A DNA stretch of 64,000 nt, taken from assembly GCF_011397635.1 (NCBI RefSeq), contig NC_064764.1:41902955-41966954 (forward strand), given 5' to 3'. The translations under genes and the position numbers were made by a program. The notes under the pieces are model-generated. The model was given only the letters and a program-made list of their open reading frames with translations. It was not told the origin of the DNA and searched no databases. This document shows, piece after piece, positions 34,651 through 45,379 of this stretch. Source of the stretch: Epinephelus fuscoguttatus. Taxonomy: Eukaryota; Chordata; Actinopteri; Perciformes; Serranidae. Positions within the stretch are counted from its first letter, which is position 1. Each line of letters starts with the position of its first letter.

Positions 34651-34789
34651 GTCCTCTCGCTTCTGTTTGTAATGTATCTGAGTGCCTTTCATGTTGGGTT
34701 TGATAACCTTTAACAATTCCTAGGGTGAAATTCTCTAGGTGGCGTTGTCGAGCTCTTTTGGTGACTTAATAGTTCATCTACACATTATG

Positions 34790-34927
34790 ACTGCCACATG
34801 TGTACTACACCTCTTGGCTAAATTTTGAGTATTTATGTCAATTCCGGTACATTGAGAGCAAGTCTACCAGAGTCAGATTCCTTGTATGTACACACGTACT
34901 TGGCAAATAATAAAGCTGATTCTGAAA
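34790..34927 (+). repeat. LINE 3' tail fused to the TAAR unit 3 flank
   Basis: The same 3' UTR end as at 24.21-24.36 kb, including GGTACATTGAGAGCAAGT and the AATAAAGCTGATTCTG end, joined at the same point to the TAAR upstream sequence. Shared with unit 2, absent from unit 1 at 16.30 kb. Confidence 0.85.
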
Positions 34928-35037
34928 TTACTGCATCATGTGGCCCACAACGCAGAATGGTCATGTGCTTGACAACATTCAGGTGTACTGGGAGCCAGAC
35001 TCAGAGAATAACATAGTCACCTTTGGCCGACTGAATA

Positions 35038-35149
35038 GATGGAATTAGCATATGGGAGGTAAGAAAAGAGATAAATCAGCTGCACATCAGACAGACAGGA
35101 GAACCTGCTGAGCTCTGGCAGCTTTCTGATCAAAGCCCTGTCAGTGGCC
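35038..35149 (+). promoter_or_regulatory. Conserved TAAR upstream module, unit 3
   Basis: ATTAGCATATGGGAGG at 35044-35059, GATAAATCAGCTG with E-box, and the shared 5' leader to the ATG. Almost identical to unit 2. Confidence 0.42.
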
Positions 35150-36555
35150 ATGGAGGAGGCTGAGCTCTGCTTTCCCCAAATCAACACCTCCTGCAGGAAG
35201 ACAAGTCGCCCTCACTTGGAGGCCACAGTCACTCTCAGTGTGCTGTCCTGCATCACTATGCTCTCTATGGTTCTTAACCTGCTGGTCATCATCTCTATCT
35301 CCCACTTCAGGCAGAGATACACTTTTCTGCTTGGCTTACAAAGTGTTTATTCTTTGGTTACAGTTACATGAAGAAATGGCTTTGAGCTCTGCAGCATGAT
35401 GTCACATTTAAGCTGATGATAACTTTGATTATGGTGCTGTTGAGATGTGTTACTGAAACAATTAGTGATGATTTCACACATTTCAGGCTGCTGCACATCC
35501 ACTAACCTTCTCCTCATGTTCATAAGTAGTGCATAACAGTAATGTTCTCTTGTTTAGGCCTTTCATTACTGCATACTGGTTATTTGCAAATGTGTTTACA
35601 TCTACATTACTGTGCTGTATTTAGGCCACACTGTTATAGGCCAATTCGTAGTCCTCGTATCATAACTGCTAATAACACTCATTTCTACACATACATATAA
35701 CAAGTGTATTCAGTGTTGTTGTTTTCCCATTTCAGGCAGCTTCACACCACCACCAACTTCATCCTCCTCTCTCTGGCTGTTGCAGACTTCCTTGTCGGTT
35801 TGGTGCTAATGCCAGCTGAAATCATCATCTATAGAGGTTGTTGGATTCTGGGTGACATAATGTGTGTTGTGTATTACTTTTCAGCTTTCTTTGCTGTCAG
35901 TGCATCAGTAGGAAACATGGTTCTCATATCGGTTGACCGCTACATCGCTATTTGTGACCCCATGTTTTACTCACCATTAGTCACTGTGAAAAGAGTTCAA
36001 CTCTGCATTTGTCTGTGTTGGATATCTTCTACTGTTCACAGCAGCTGGATGCTGAGGGATTTCTTGAAACAGCCAGGCAGGTATAACTCCTGTTATGGAG
36101 AGTGTGTAATTGTAGTTAATTATATTGATGGAGCTGTTGACCCTGTTGTGACGTTTTTGGGCCCCTTTCTTGTCATCATAATTTTGTATATGAGAGTGTT
36201 TGTGGTGGCTGTGACTCAGGCTCGTGCCATGCGCTCCAAAACTGCAGCTGATACACTTCAGCGTTCAAAGCCAATAACTGCTAAGAAATCTGAGATGAAA
36301 GCAGCCAGGACTCTTGGTATTGTTGTAGTTGCGTTTATTGTGTGCAACTGTCCATATTATTGTTTCACTGTTGCAGCTGAGAACAACTTGGCTGGGGCGT
36401 CATCTGGAAACATTGAACTTTGGCTGTTGTATTTTAATTCCTGTCTAAACCCTGTGATATATGTCTTTTTCTATCCCTGGTTCAGGAAAGCTATTAAACA
36501 CATTATAACCCTTCAGATACTGAAGCCTGGCTCCTCTGAGGCTAACATAGTGTAG
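35150..36555 (+). CDS. TAAR-like olfactory receptor, unit 3 (two exons, intact)
   Basis: Exons 35150-35310 and 35736-36555, 326 residues. The 425-base intron has a GC donor at 35311. Landmarks as in unit 1: DRY 121-123, Asp189 (5.42), P197, NPVIY 292-296. Position 104 (3.32) is Ala and 258 (6.48) is Asn. It is a mosaic. Residues up to ~220 follow units 1 and 2 (FFAVSASVGN, TFLGPFLV), while 222-238 (KTAADTLQRSKPITAKK) and the tail KPGSSEANIV equal unit 4. The 3' UTR then resembles unit 1 again. Pro at 190 (VDPVV in helix 5, next to Asp189) is unique to this copy and could alter the pocket. Same presumed membrane role as unit 1. Confidence 0.9.
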
Positions 36556-37200
36556 AGACAGACTGTGACAGAGAGACTAAAACTATTCTCTCCCTCTGAA
36601 GTGGAAATTATTTAAGTTGTCGCTACACTGAATGTACACATCCTAAAGTCAGAGAAAACAACTGAATATCAAAAAGTGCTGGATGCAGAAGAAATATCTT
36701 CAAATCTTCATTACCAATCTCTAATCTGTACAAATTACAGACTTATAGTATTTTCCCCATGAATTGACAAATACAAGTTTAAACTGTAAACCTGTGAAAC
36801 AACATTTGTACTAGTGGTTCCACAATGCATTTGTGCATTGTTTGTTTTGTTTTGTTTACACAAATGCACAATTACATAGAGTGTATGGTTGGCATAGAAT
36901 CAATTCTTTGGCTTGTGGCTGGATTAAAATTGGTGGTGTTTAAGCAAATTAGTCACTCAAATAATCAGTCAAATTTACTGATCATGTTTAAAAACCAGGC
37001 AGGCAACTTCAACAGCATCAAGGGAAAACAACAAATTCTTCATGGAGGTTAGTTCCTAGAGGGAAATTCGTTTCCACTAACTGTACATTTACATAGATCA
37101 ATCACGGATATCACAGGCACAGACATATCACAGACATCACAAAACATCGCAAAACATTACATCTTCATTTACAGGGGTGGACACTTTGAATCAACGGGAT
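36556..37200 (+). repeat. Duplicated 3' flank of TAAR unit 3
   Basis: Homologous to the flanks after units 1 and 4: ACTATTCTCTCCCTCTGAAG, CATTACCAATC, AGGCAGGCAACTTCAACAGC. No gene. Confidence 0.7.
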
Positions 37201-37329
37201 CTCTTGTTCAGTGCAGCTATGGCTGCTGGGATCAGGCTCTTTCAAATTTAGGAAAGCTTGACTCGGAGAGTAACAATATGCTGAAACAATATGTTCCTTA
37301 TTTACCAGATAAAATCAATCCTAAAACAC

Positions 37330-37795
37330 ACAGGTTGTTTTGTTTGTGTTTGCTTGTTTCTTTTTTTATTTATTTTTTTTAAAGATTTTAAATGGTCAAG
37401 CACCATGTTATCTAACAAAACTCTTGTATCTTAAGACTCCAGTTAGAGCATTGAAGTCAGATGCTGCTCGATGTTCCAACATGAACAATGCTGACCGAGC
37501 CTTCACAATGGTTGCCCCCTTTAAAACAGCCCCAACTACAGAAAACTTAAAGTCACTACTGAAGACCCATCTCTTTTCATTGGCTTATGATTGATTTGAG
37601 CTCAACACCATGACTTTATTTTCTGTTGTGCTGCAATATGTTCTTTATTATGTTTACTCTTCTCTTCTGTTTTTACTGCTGTTTGCTTCTGTGTTGATCT
37701 GTTTTGGTCTTTTATGCCTCTTAAGTATTTTGGTTGACTGCAATTCTTTTTAAGTGTGGTCTACAAATAAAGTTTGACTTGACTTGACAAAGGTT
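37330..37795 (+). pseudogene. L2-like LINE 3' fragment
   Basis: Encodes the end of a LINE RT protein (LNGQAPCYLTKLL, DRAFTMVAPF, LKTHLFSLAYD), stop near 37.59 kb, then a 3' UTR ending in an AAATAAAGTTTGACTTGACTTGAC tail type. Shared at the same flank position with unit 4 (48.06-48.56 kb). Confidence 0.82.
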
Positions 37796-38099
37796 CTGTG
37801 CTGAAACCCAATGTAATAGACTATTCAGAATGTTCTATTTCATTCTTCCTGACCTCCTGATGGTGGTGTCTTCACGCCGGTATACCAACAAATTCACTTG
37901 TGACCATGCAATGACAAAGGGCACACATCCCAGTACAAAATCCCAATGTCATCTGCAAATCAGCTTCCTCTATGTTCTTGCAATGGAAGAAGCTGAAAGA
38001 TGATCAGTTTTGTTAGCCGACATTGCTGGATCCGCACATTTGGTGTCCTAGCCAGGCTTCCTCTGGTCCAGCCTCTCACTCCCACCCCCAGTAAAAACT

Positions 38100-38117
38100 A
38101 TTTTTTTATTATCATTA

Positions 38118-38156
<39 letters not shown>

Positions 38157-38490
38157 GCATTAGCATTAGCATTAGCATTGTTATTATTATTAGCATTATT
38201 ATTATCATAATCATCATTATTAGGGCCCAAGCACTGACCGCAGGGGGTCACAAGGACCCTGTTGAAGTTAAAGGAATTATTATTGGACCCCAACACCATG
38301 TGGTGTGCGGATCCTATCATTATCCAAGCAATTACTACTTTTCTTTCAATAAATGAATCACATTTCTGAAGGGCTAAAGGTACTTTAAAACTCCTGAAAC
38401 TTTTGCACACTCACCACATCTGGTGAGACATTTGATATTTCATGAGTCTCATGCTAAAATACAAAAATGGCTCAGTAGCACCCCCAACAA
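38100..38490. repeat. (ATT/GCATTA)n tract plus MITE-like repeat
   Basis: An ATT-rich trinucleotide tract (38104-38222, including a GCATTA hexamer run) leads into TAGGGCCCAAGCAC and a repeat arm that ends near 38490. Its inner part (TGGCTCAGTAGCACCC) is the reverse complement of 49.2 kb. A teleost-type non-coding repeat, class not fixed. Confidence 0.55.
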
Positions 38491-38667
38491 AATTTCTTCA
38501 GAGGCCCCTAATGTTTTCAAATCCACCCTCAAAACTCATCTGTTCACCATGGCTTTTTAATTCGATAAACCATCTTATGCCCAGTGTACCATCACACAGT
38601 TTCTCTGCTTTCTTCTGTTGTTTGTTATAGTTTTGTTGCTTTTCTGTACTGCTTGTTTTATATTGTG
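38490..38667 (+). pseudogene. LINE 3' remnant
   Basis: A short remnant with FKSTLKTHLFTMAF-like coding and the T-rich 3' UTR of an L2-like LINE, cut by the left end of the Harbinger element. Confidence 0.6.
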
Positions 38668-39050
38668 CAGGGGTCCATTTCACAAAGCAGGTTTAGTGAA
38701 AACTCTGAGTCTGTTAACCCTGAAATGAGGGAAACTCTGGGTTTTCCATTCCAGAAAGGGAGGTAACTTAAACTAGAGAAAGCGGAGTAACTCCAGCCCG
38801 TTTCAGAAAGAGAGGTAACTGAAGCTCGGTGTCAGTTACTATGGCAACTGACTCTGTGAACCTAACCTGGTTGGGAGCAGGTTTTCTTCAATGAACCACG
38901 AGTTTCTAGCTGTCTCCTTCCTCTTACGCCACACACACACACAGTGTGATTCATTCATTCATTCGTTCAGTATCACGTGGGTTTCAGCGGAGTTTCATAC
39001 GTCTATTAGTCTAGTTCTTCATAAAAATCTACCAGCTACTTTTTTCGACC

Positions 39051-40674
39051 ATGGCAGGTCTGTTTCTTGACAATCTAGTGGATGAAGAGGCAGTATTGCT
39101 TCGCAGGGAGCTACACATATGTCGTGATATCATTTACAGGTTTTCTCTTTTCCCGACAATTTTCTTTGAACGGTACCGTTTTACTTCACAGTCCATTAGA
39201 TACATCCATAACCTCATCCGCCGTCACGTCACCAACATCACCAACCACGGACGTGCTCTTTCATCCGAGCAGATTCTTTGTGTCGCATTACGTTTCTTTG
39301 CAAACAGCAGTTTTCTTTATAATGTTGGTGATGCAGAGCATATCAGTAAGGCCACTGTATGCAGAGCTGTGAGAAAAGTGAGCCTTGCACTGAAACGTCT
39401 CCTAAACGTTTTTGTTGTGTTCCCTGGACACAAACCTGTGAGGGTCATCAAGGAGGAGTTCCACAGGATTGCAGGTAAATGATGTAGAAATCAATTAAAA
39501 TTTATGATTACAACTCATATTCAGTTAATGACATGGTGCTGCAACCTCAGACTGGGATTATTAATTTGAATTTCTTTTAGGATTTCCCGGTGTGATTGGC
39601 TGCATAGATGGAACACACATCCCTATCACTGCTCCCTCACACAATGAAGCGGATTGTGTGAATAGAAGTCCATTCACAGCATAAATGTGCAGGTAAATTG
39701 ACTACTGTCTCAAAATGTCAAAGACTGTATCACACTGCAAAAACTCAAACTTGTACCAATAACATTTGTCTGTTTCTAGTCATAATGTCTCATTTCTAGT
39801 CAAAACAAATCTCATTACTGTACACTTAAAATAAGACACATCCCCTAAAAAGTAACTTGTTCTTAGACAATTTTCACTTGTTTCAAGAAAATTTTCACTT
39901 GAAATATGTAGAAAAATCTGTCAGTGGAGTGATAAGTGTTATTTCTACTTATTGCAATTGAAAATGTGCTAGAAACAAGTGAAAATTGTCTAAGAACAAG
40001 TTACCTTTTAGGGGATGTGTCTTATTTTAAGTGTAAAGACATTTGTTTTGACTAGAAATTAGACATTTTGACTGACAACTAACATCTGTCATTCTCTGCA
40101 CTGTCAAGATCATATGTGATGCAGCCCACATCATAACCAATGTGGAAGCCAAGTGGCCTGGGTCTGTGCATGACTCATGGATATATCGTGAGTCTAACCT
40201 GAGCAACATAATGGAAAGTGGTAAGCAGCCTAAAGTCTTGAACAATAGAATTCACATGTCTCCCTCCTTTTAATGCACTCAAATGTATCCACTATACATT
40301 ACAGGAGAGTTTGATGGCTTTCTGCTGGGTGACAGGGGTTACTTATGCCAGCCTAGGCTGCTGACCCCTTACCCTGACCCTGAACCAGGCCCCCAACAGA
40401 ACTTCAACCGGGCTCACTGCAGGATGAGAGCCAGGGTGGAGATGACCATAGGCCTGCTGAAAGCAGGTGCCTACGTCACCTCAGGGTAACACCTTAGAGG
40501 GCCTGTGATATTATTGTGACATGTCTTGTTCTCCATAATATTGCCACTATTAGAGGAGAGCAACACCCTGCCCTACAAATGGAAGACCCTGATGACAACC
40601 CCATCCACCCTGCAGACATCCAGGATGGAAGAGCCGTCAGAGACATCATATGCCAGAATCACTTCACTGTTTAA
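39051..40674 (+). pseudogene. HARBI1-like DDE transposase, four exons, broken
   Basis: Exons 39051-39474, 39581-39692, 40109-40220 and 40305-40674, with GT donors and AG acceptors. Exon 1 holds the N-terminal helical region (MAGLFLDNLVDEE). Catalytic residues: Asp in [10 protein letters not shown] (exon 2), Asp in WPGSVHDSW (exon 3), Glu in ARVEMTIGLLK (exon 4). Other landmarks are LLGDRGYLCQP and the end NHFTV. Breaks: a one-base loss near 39.67 kb in exon 2 gives an early stop. A small deletion and a TAG lie near 40.48 kb. In the family the nuclease cuts and pastes the element. A related domesticated vertebrate gene is HARBI1, but position, termini and partner gene mark this one as a transposon copy. 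Confidence 0.85.
39779..40072. mobile_element. Fold-back MITE in a transposase intron
   Basis: Arms 39779-39884 and 39972-40072 are near-perfect reverse complements of about 100 bases, with a loop of about 87 bases. No coding capacity. It lies between exons 2 and 3 of the transposase, a nested insertion. The family is unknown to me. Confidence 0.85.
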
Positions 40675-40682
40675 ATCACAAT

Positions 40683-40713
40683 CACCACCACCACCACCAC
40701 CACCACCACCCAG
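40683..40713. repeat. (ACC)n microsatellite
   Basis: About ten ACC units just after the transposase stop. Confidence 0.9.
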
Positions 40714-40851
40714 AGCAGTCAAATAAAGACAAATAATTCATATTTTATTTGGTCTTCTTTATTTCCTACAAATTCCTACAAAAGCAACAGTTAGTGGTTG
40801 TTGTTTTTTTTTTTTTACATCACTCCAATCATTAACACAATTCACCCACCT

Positions 40852-42160
40852 CTAACTTCTGTTATGTAATATCTCAATTTCAAGATCCGTTTTTATGATC
40901 TGCCGGTCCAGGAGCACCATTTCCTTTTCCGTTTTCTGCACTGTTTTAATCAGATGTACTCTGTAAATCTCCTTCACTGGTAACTGGCAATACATAAGGA
41001 TGACATTAAATCATACTGTTGCACATGAATTCCACAGAATTAACATTTGGCATTTACTGAACATCTTACTGTGTTAATCTGTGCTGTGGCGGTTGATGGA
41101 CCCTCCTCCTGCTGCCCAGCCATGCTCTATTAAAAAGGATAAGAATATCTGTTAATACTTAAGTGTAAGCTAAATGTCACTCTATAATCTACACAAGAAT
41201 GTTAAGAAATGTGAATGGGGAGTAACATCAAGATGTTACCTCTGTAGGCCCCTCAGGCTCCCTTTCCGTGACGTCATCATCCTGTGAAGATGAGTGTTGT
41301 GTTTCAGTATACTTTAAACTACTATATGGCATAATCTATGGAGTATTGGCTACTTACAGTTGCAGTGGCATCAGGATCCATAAGCGAGAGAACGCCATCA
41401 GAATCTGTTGGGACAAAAGAAAAACCCATTAGAAGGAAATTAATATTTCCATGAACTATGGGCCGAAAAGAAGATATAAGCCTAGGCCTATTACATCTTA
41501 TGAAGGCTGGTGGCTCCTGGGGGGTGACTGGCTCAGAAGATGAGCTCCCTCCAGGAATTCCCTCTGCCACTGGCCTCCCAGTGTTTTGGCTCAGGGCCAG
41601 CTCCTCTGCCTCTGTCAGAGGTGGTGGTGGTGGTGGTCCTCCACCCGTTTTACGTGCCTCAGCCTTCTTTCTGTTGGCTGAGTAGAAGTCAGATGTTACT
41701 TTAAATAGGCCTAATTTAACAGGATACAGGTGAGAGGACAATTATGTGTGTGAAAACAGCATTATGTTGGGGATAATGCACACGGAAACAGCCACTGAAT
41801 ACTGGTAAACATGATTCAAATCAGGTAGCCCCATGAGACTACTATGCTGAAGTCTCACCTGTTTGAAGGATGTTTTTATATTTCATTTTGAGCTGTTTCC
41901 ATGTTCTTTTTTGGCCTGTGAGATTGCATCTAAGTGAAATAAATTTTAGTTTTAATACCATTCCACCAGTTTTCACCTAATAGGATTATGTGATTGCACA
42001 CATGAATAAAATACATTTAAACATATGCACTGACTTTCTCCCATGCCGACTCCCTCTTCTTTGCAGCTGCAGCCTTATTACTCCTTTTTCTATGTCTTCA
42101 AATTCGCTGTACGAACGCATTAAAATGTCCAACTCTACCGGCACAGCCTAAGCTGCCAGG
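40852..42160 (-). pseudogene. Myb/SANT-like partner protein of the Harbinger element
   Basis: Minus-strand pieces in order. Near 42.15-42.03 kb, a SANT-type helix pair (LDILMRSYSEF; in another frame KKRESAWEKV). Near 41.94-41.86 kb, TWKQLKMKYKNILQT with donor GTGAGA. From 41.70 kb, NRKKAEARKTGGGPPPPPPLTEAEELALSQ to about 41.46 kb. Smaller exons follow near 41.4 and 41.1 kb. The last one (about 40985-40852) is a coiled-coil-like VKEIYRVHLIKTVQKTEKEM ending at 40852. In PIF/Harbinger this protein binds the ends and helps the transposase. The frame change in the first exon suggests decay. Exon limits are approximate. Confidence 0.65.
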
Positions 42161-42179
42161 ACCCTACTGTTTTGCTGCA

Positions 42180-43628
42180 TGTTCTTCTTCTTCTTCTTCC
42201 AAGGAAATCATACTTCCCATGTGTGAAAAATCACCAAACTTTGCACAAAGGTCCAGTCCCATGCCAGATTGCTTCAGCTGCAAAAACAGGCCAATAGTCC
42301 TGATGGTGGCGCTACAGCAAGCCTCTAAAGTTCAAAATTTTTAAAATTCACAACAAATCAACCATACATGCTACAGATTTGCAACTTTCACCAAAATGTA
42401 GCCCCAATACTGAAGAAACTTTTGTACATTTAAACCTGTTGCACATTATGAAGTCCATCACTCTTTTTTCAAAAACTGTAAAAATTCTTAAACCTATGTC
42501 CTTCCACAATTTTTTCTCAATTGACACCAGACTTGCTACAGACCATCTTCAAACTGTTTATCAAAAATTGAGCCTACAGTGCATCAAAATGTTTGACTGT
42601 AAACGGTACTGTAAACATATACTTGCAAATTCTTGCTAAATACATTTACAATGTTCATTTTTAAAAAAAAATGACAAAATTTTGGAGTCATGGTAGATGA
42701 TGTGTGGCAAATTTCAGAATTTTATCTCAAAAACTGAATTTTTGACAGCATTTTGAATTTCACTCTCATGCGAACAATTGGAGTCAATGCAAAAATGGCA
42801 TTTTTAAACATCAGTTTTTCACTTATGGAGCCAATCAATCATTGTTAAAAACAAATTACCAACATCTCCATGCTGTCTAGATGCAATTTGTGTATTTTCG
42901 GATTTTTGTCTTAATAACTGAATTTTTGACAGCCATTTGAAATCTGCCTTTACACAGCTGCTGTCTTGCACACAGGTGACTGGCTTAGTCAATTTGTGAA
43001 GCTACATGTGACATTTCTGTTTGCTAATTAGCTCAGTAAGATAGAGGATGGTTCTTGGTGTTGAAGATTGTGAGTTCAAGCCTCAGCTCATGCAACATTT
43101 CCATATGAGAAACTTTTCATAAGGGTCCAGTCCCATGCCAGATGTCCTCAACTGGAAACACAAGCCAATAGTCCTGATGGTGGCGCTACAGCAAGCCTCT
43201 AAATTTCAAACCTTTGAAAATTCATAACAAATCAACCATATGTGCTACAGCTTTGGAACTTTCACTTTGAAATTTGCTTTTCCATGGCATGGATGGCTAC
43301 TGTCTGGCACCCTGATGCTTGGCTTAGTCAATTTGTGAACTTGCCAATTAGCTCAGTGAGATAGAAGATGGACCTCAATCTCAGAAGTTTTGAGTTCAAG
43401 CCTCAGCTAAGGCAGAATGGACATTCTAATGTGAAAGTCCTATATTCAGGCATCATGCTATGTGGATTAGAGACTACCAAGGTTAAAATAATTATGATCC
43501 AGGCAGTTTTGCGGAGAGACAAATACTCAACACTTTTCCCTGTTATCCCTTGTCTCTTTTCCCTGTTTATTTGGCTTAGCTATGAGTCAATATGCAGAAG
43601 AAGAAGAAGAAGAAGAAGACAATTTTTT

Positions 43629-43693
<65 letters not shown>

Positions 43694-43870
43694 GCTGGTT
43701 TCACCTACAAGTACCAAATTTGGTAAGCACATGTAACATCCCAAGACAAGTCTCTTGAAACCATACCCTAAACCCAACAGGAAGTCAGCCATTTTGACTT
43801 AAATGTGTCTTTTTTTCTTCTTTTTTTTTGTGCATTTTTTTGGCCATTTCCAGAAATACTTGTGCCACCC
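42180..43870. repeat. Interspersed repeat with duplicated modules and tRNA-like segments
   Basis: A module starting GGTCCAGTCCCATGCCAGAT occurs at about 42.25 and 43.12 kb, each with GATGGTGGCGCTACAGCAAG. Two tRNA-like segments with A-box (TTAGCTCAGT) and B-box-like (GAGTTCAAGCCTC) words lie at about 43.02-43.09 and 43.35-43.41 kb. The end part (43.69-43.80 kb) is the reverse complement of 49.08-49.19 kb. No gene; the few open frames are chance. Confidence 0.5.
43596..43692. repeat. (GAA)n-(TCA)n compound microsatellite
   Basis: GAA units (43596-43620) followed by about 22 TCA units. Any long reading frame through it is an artefact. Confidence 0.92.
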
Positions 43871-45030
43871 GCTGGCAACAGGAAATATGTCTTGTCAGAT
43901 AGTTATCTTTTGATTTACATGGATTTTACATGGTGTGGTCTACAATTTACTTACAGCAACATGATATATAATGACTGTTCTCCAGCATCACAAAGTGGAC
44001 ACAGGAAGTGGAACAAAATGTGAAGTAGGTAATTTCTGCACCCATGTTCTAGAAGGATATACAATCTCACTCCTTCATACTGTGTCTGACTGTCACAGAA
44101 ATGAGCCAGTACCCACGATGGGCACGGAGGTGCGAAGGTCTGACCATCGCTGGTAGCAGCTTTAATTAGTATTACTTTTTTATATGCATTGTATTGGTTT
44201 AAAACAAGAACAGGAACTAAAGAGGTATGAAAACAAACAACTTTTTTCCTTTTTCTGAAAAAATTACCAGGCTTGCCTTTACAGAGGGGTTTATAATATG
44301 TGTTTGAAGGATATATACAGGATATCAAACTTAATAGCAACCAAAACAGGTGAAAAAAAAAAAGAGATAAAGATAGTTAGAAGCTAAAGCCAAACCTAAC
44401 CCCACCACATCACTGGTGAACGAGACAGAGGACAATTAATAAGAAGCAAAACTTAGCCAGTATTGAGCCAGCTGCTTGGCACGGCAGTGTTTGCAGATGA
44501 ATGGTGTTTGGGTCACCCCATGCCTCCACCAGCACCTCTGCCGCCAGACCTCCACCACTGGACGGGTGGGGAGCTCAGAAAGCCAAACAATGTTAATCTG
44601 CACACACTGTGATGTCACACAGCTCTTTGAATATATGCAAGTTGCTTCCCTTAACTGGTCCCTGTAAAGCAGGGTACATCTTTATTCAGTGTTCTAATTA
44701 TTACTAAGCAAAAACAGCATGTATATACATTCAGTAGGCTTTAGCTTCAGCAGCTAGCTACAGAGCTCACCCCACACTTTTCAGGGTTTGATTTCAGTTT
44801 CAAAATGGGGTAAAATGTATACCATGCAAAATGTAGGAAATTTGAAATGATTGCATAAGAGTCAATGAAGCACCACCATGTTGTTGTCAGACCCTGGTCT
44901 GAGTTGGCTAATGTTACAGTATGACTGGCCAGTCTGAGTCCGGGGGCGTGACTGAGCAAAGGGTCCATTGATGCATGATTTGCTGCATTGTTAGCTCACT
45001 GCTGTCATGGGGATGCAAAATGAATTATAC
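43871..45030. other. Unassigned stretch before TAAR unit 4
   Basis: No gene or defined repeat. Short open frames on both strands near 43.95-44.66 kb have no recognised motif. Confidence 0.35.
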
Positions 45031-45039
45031 AACAGCAGT

Positions 45040-45325
45040 GAAAAAAAAATCACTGTTTGCTAAAACACAATTTCTTTTTGCTCTCATATCAGTGAAGCGA
45101 GTTGGGGTACTCCAATCCTTATCAGTAAGCCGGGTGTGTATGCTTTGGCACTTGTATAGTACGGGGGTTACTCTCACCAAATCCATATTTTCTGCCAAAG
45201 AGAGTGCCTCCCTCACATGTAAACCAACCAAAGAGGCAGCATCCAATCCAGTAGGTTCATCGAAGGGGGTAGATGCTAAGGCAGCACTGCATGGCAGCTA
45301 TTGTGATGCTGACAAAAGACAGTTC
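45040..45325 (+). pseudogene. DIRS tyrosine recombinase relic in the unit 4 flank
   Basis: The peptide KTQFLFALISVKRVGVLQSLSVS aligns with KTAFLLAVTSAKRVGELHALSVS of the DIRS recombinase at 4.30 kb, keeping the first catalytic Arg box. Only this short part remains. It lies at the outer end of the duplicated TAAR flank. Confidence 0.75.
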
Positions 45326-45379
45326 AGTTGTAGATACATATCTGTTAATTATATAGTTCTGTAAATGTTTATAGACTTG

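Larger units (their letters stand above)
25884..34780 (+). mobile_element. Helentron-type (Helitron-like) element, decayed, copy 1
   Basis: In order: a 5' region with repeated GAGTCACAGATTCT words (about 26.23-26.27 kb), a multi-exon peptidase-like gene, a KYK-repeat and Cys-rich N-terminal replication protein region, a conserved middle region, a PIF1-like helicase, and a C-terminal AP-type endonuclease. This set is characteristic of fish Helentrons. The HUH nuclease core is missing between about 31.56 and 31.95 kb. Many shifts and stops. The ends are not defined by sequence: the left edge is where TAAR homology ends, and the right edge is where the unit 3 LINE tail begins. Confidence 0.82.
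38668..42160. mobile_element. PIF/Harbinger transposon with two convergent genes, decayed
   Basis: The left end at about 38.67 kb (AGGGGTCCATTTCACAAAGC) is followed by subterminal repeats (CAGAAAGGGAGGTAACTT and CAGAAAGAGAGGTAACTGA). A transposase gene runs right from 39051 and a Myb/SANT-like gene runs left from about 42.15 kb to 40852. They converge near 40.75 kb. This two-gene layout defines PIF/Harbinger. The matching right end is not found: sequence changes to another repeat near 42.18 kb. Confidence 0.8.

Noticed and set aside
38000-38410. Poly-Ile and poly-Asn frames
   Set aside because: Translation of the ATT-rich tract and adjoining MITE-like repeat.
39051-40674. Domesticated HARBI1 host gene
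   Set aside because: Frameshift and stop, transposon terminus, subterminal repeats and a convergent Myb-like partner mark it as a decayed transposon.
43580-43792. Poly-Met / poly-Ile frames on both strands
   Set aside because: Translation of the TCA trinucleotide repeat.
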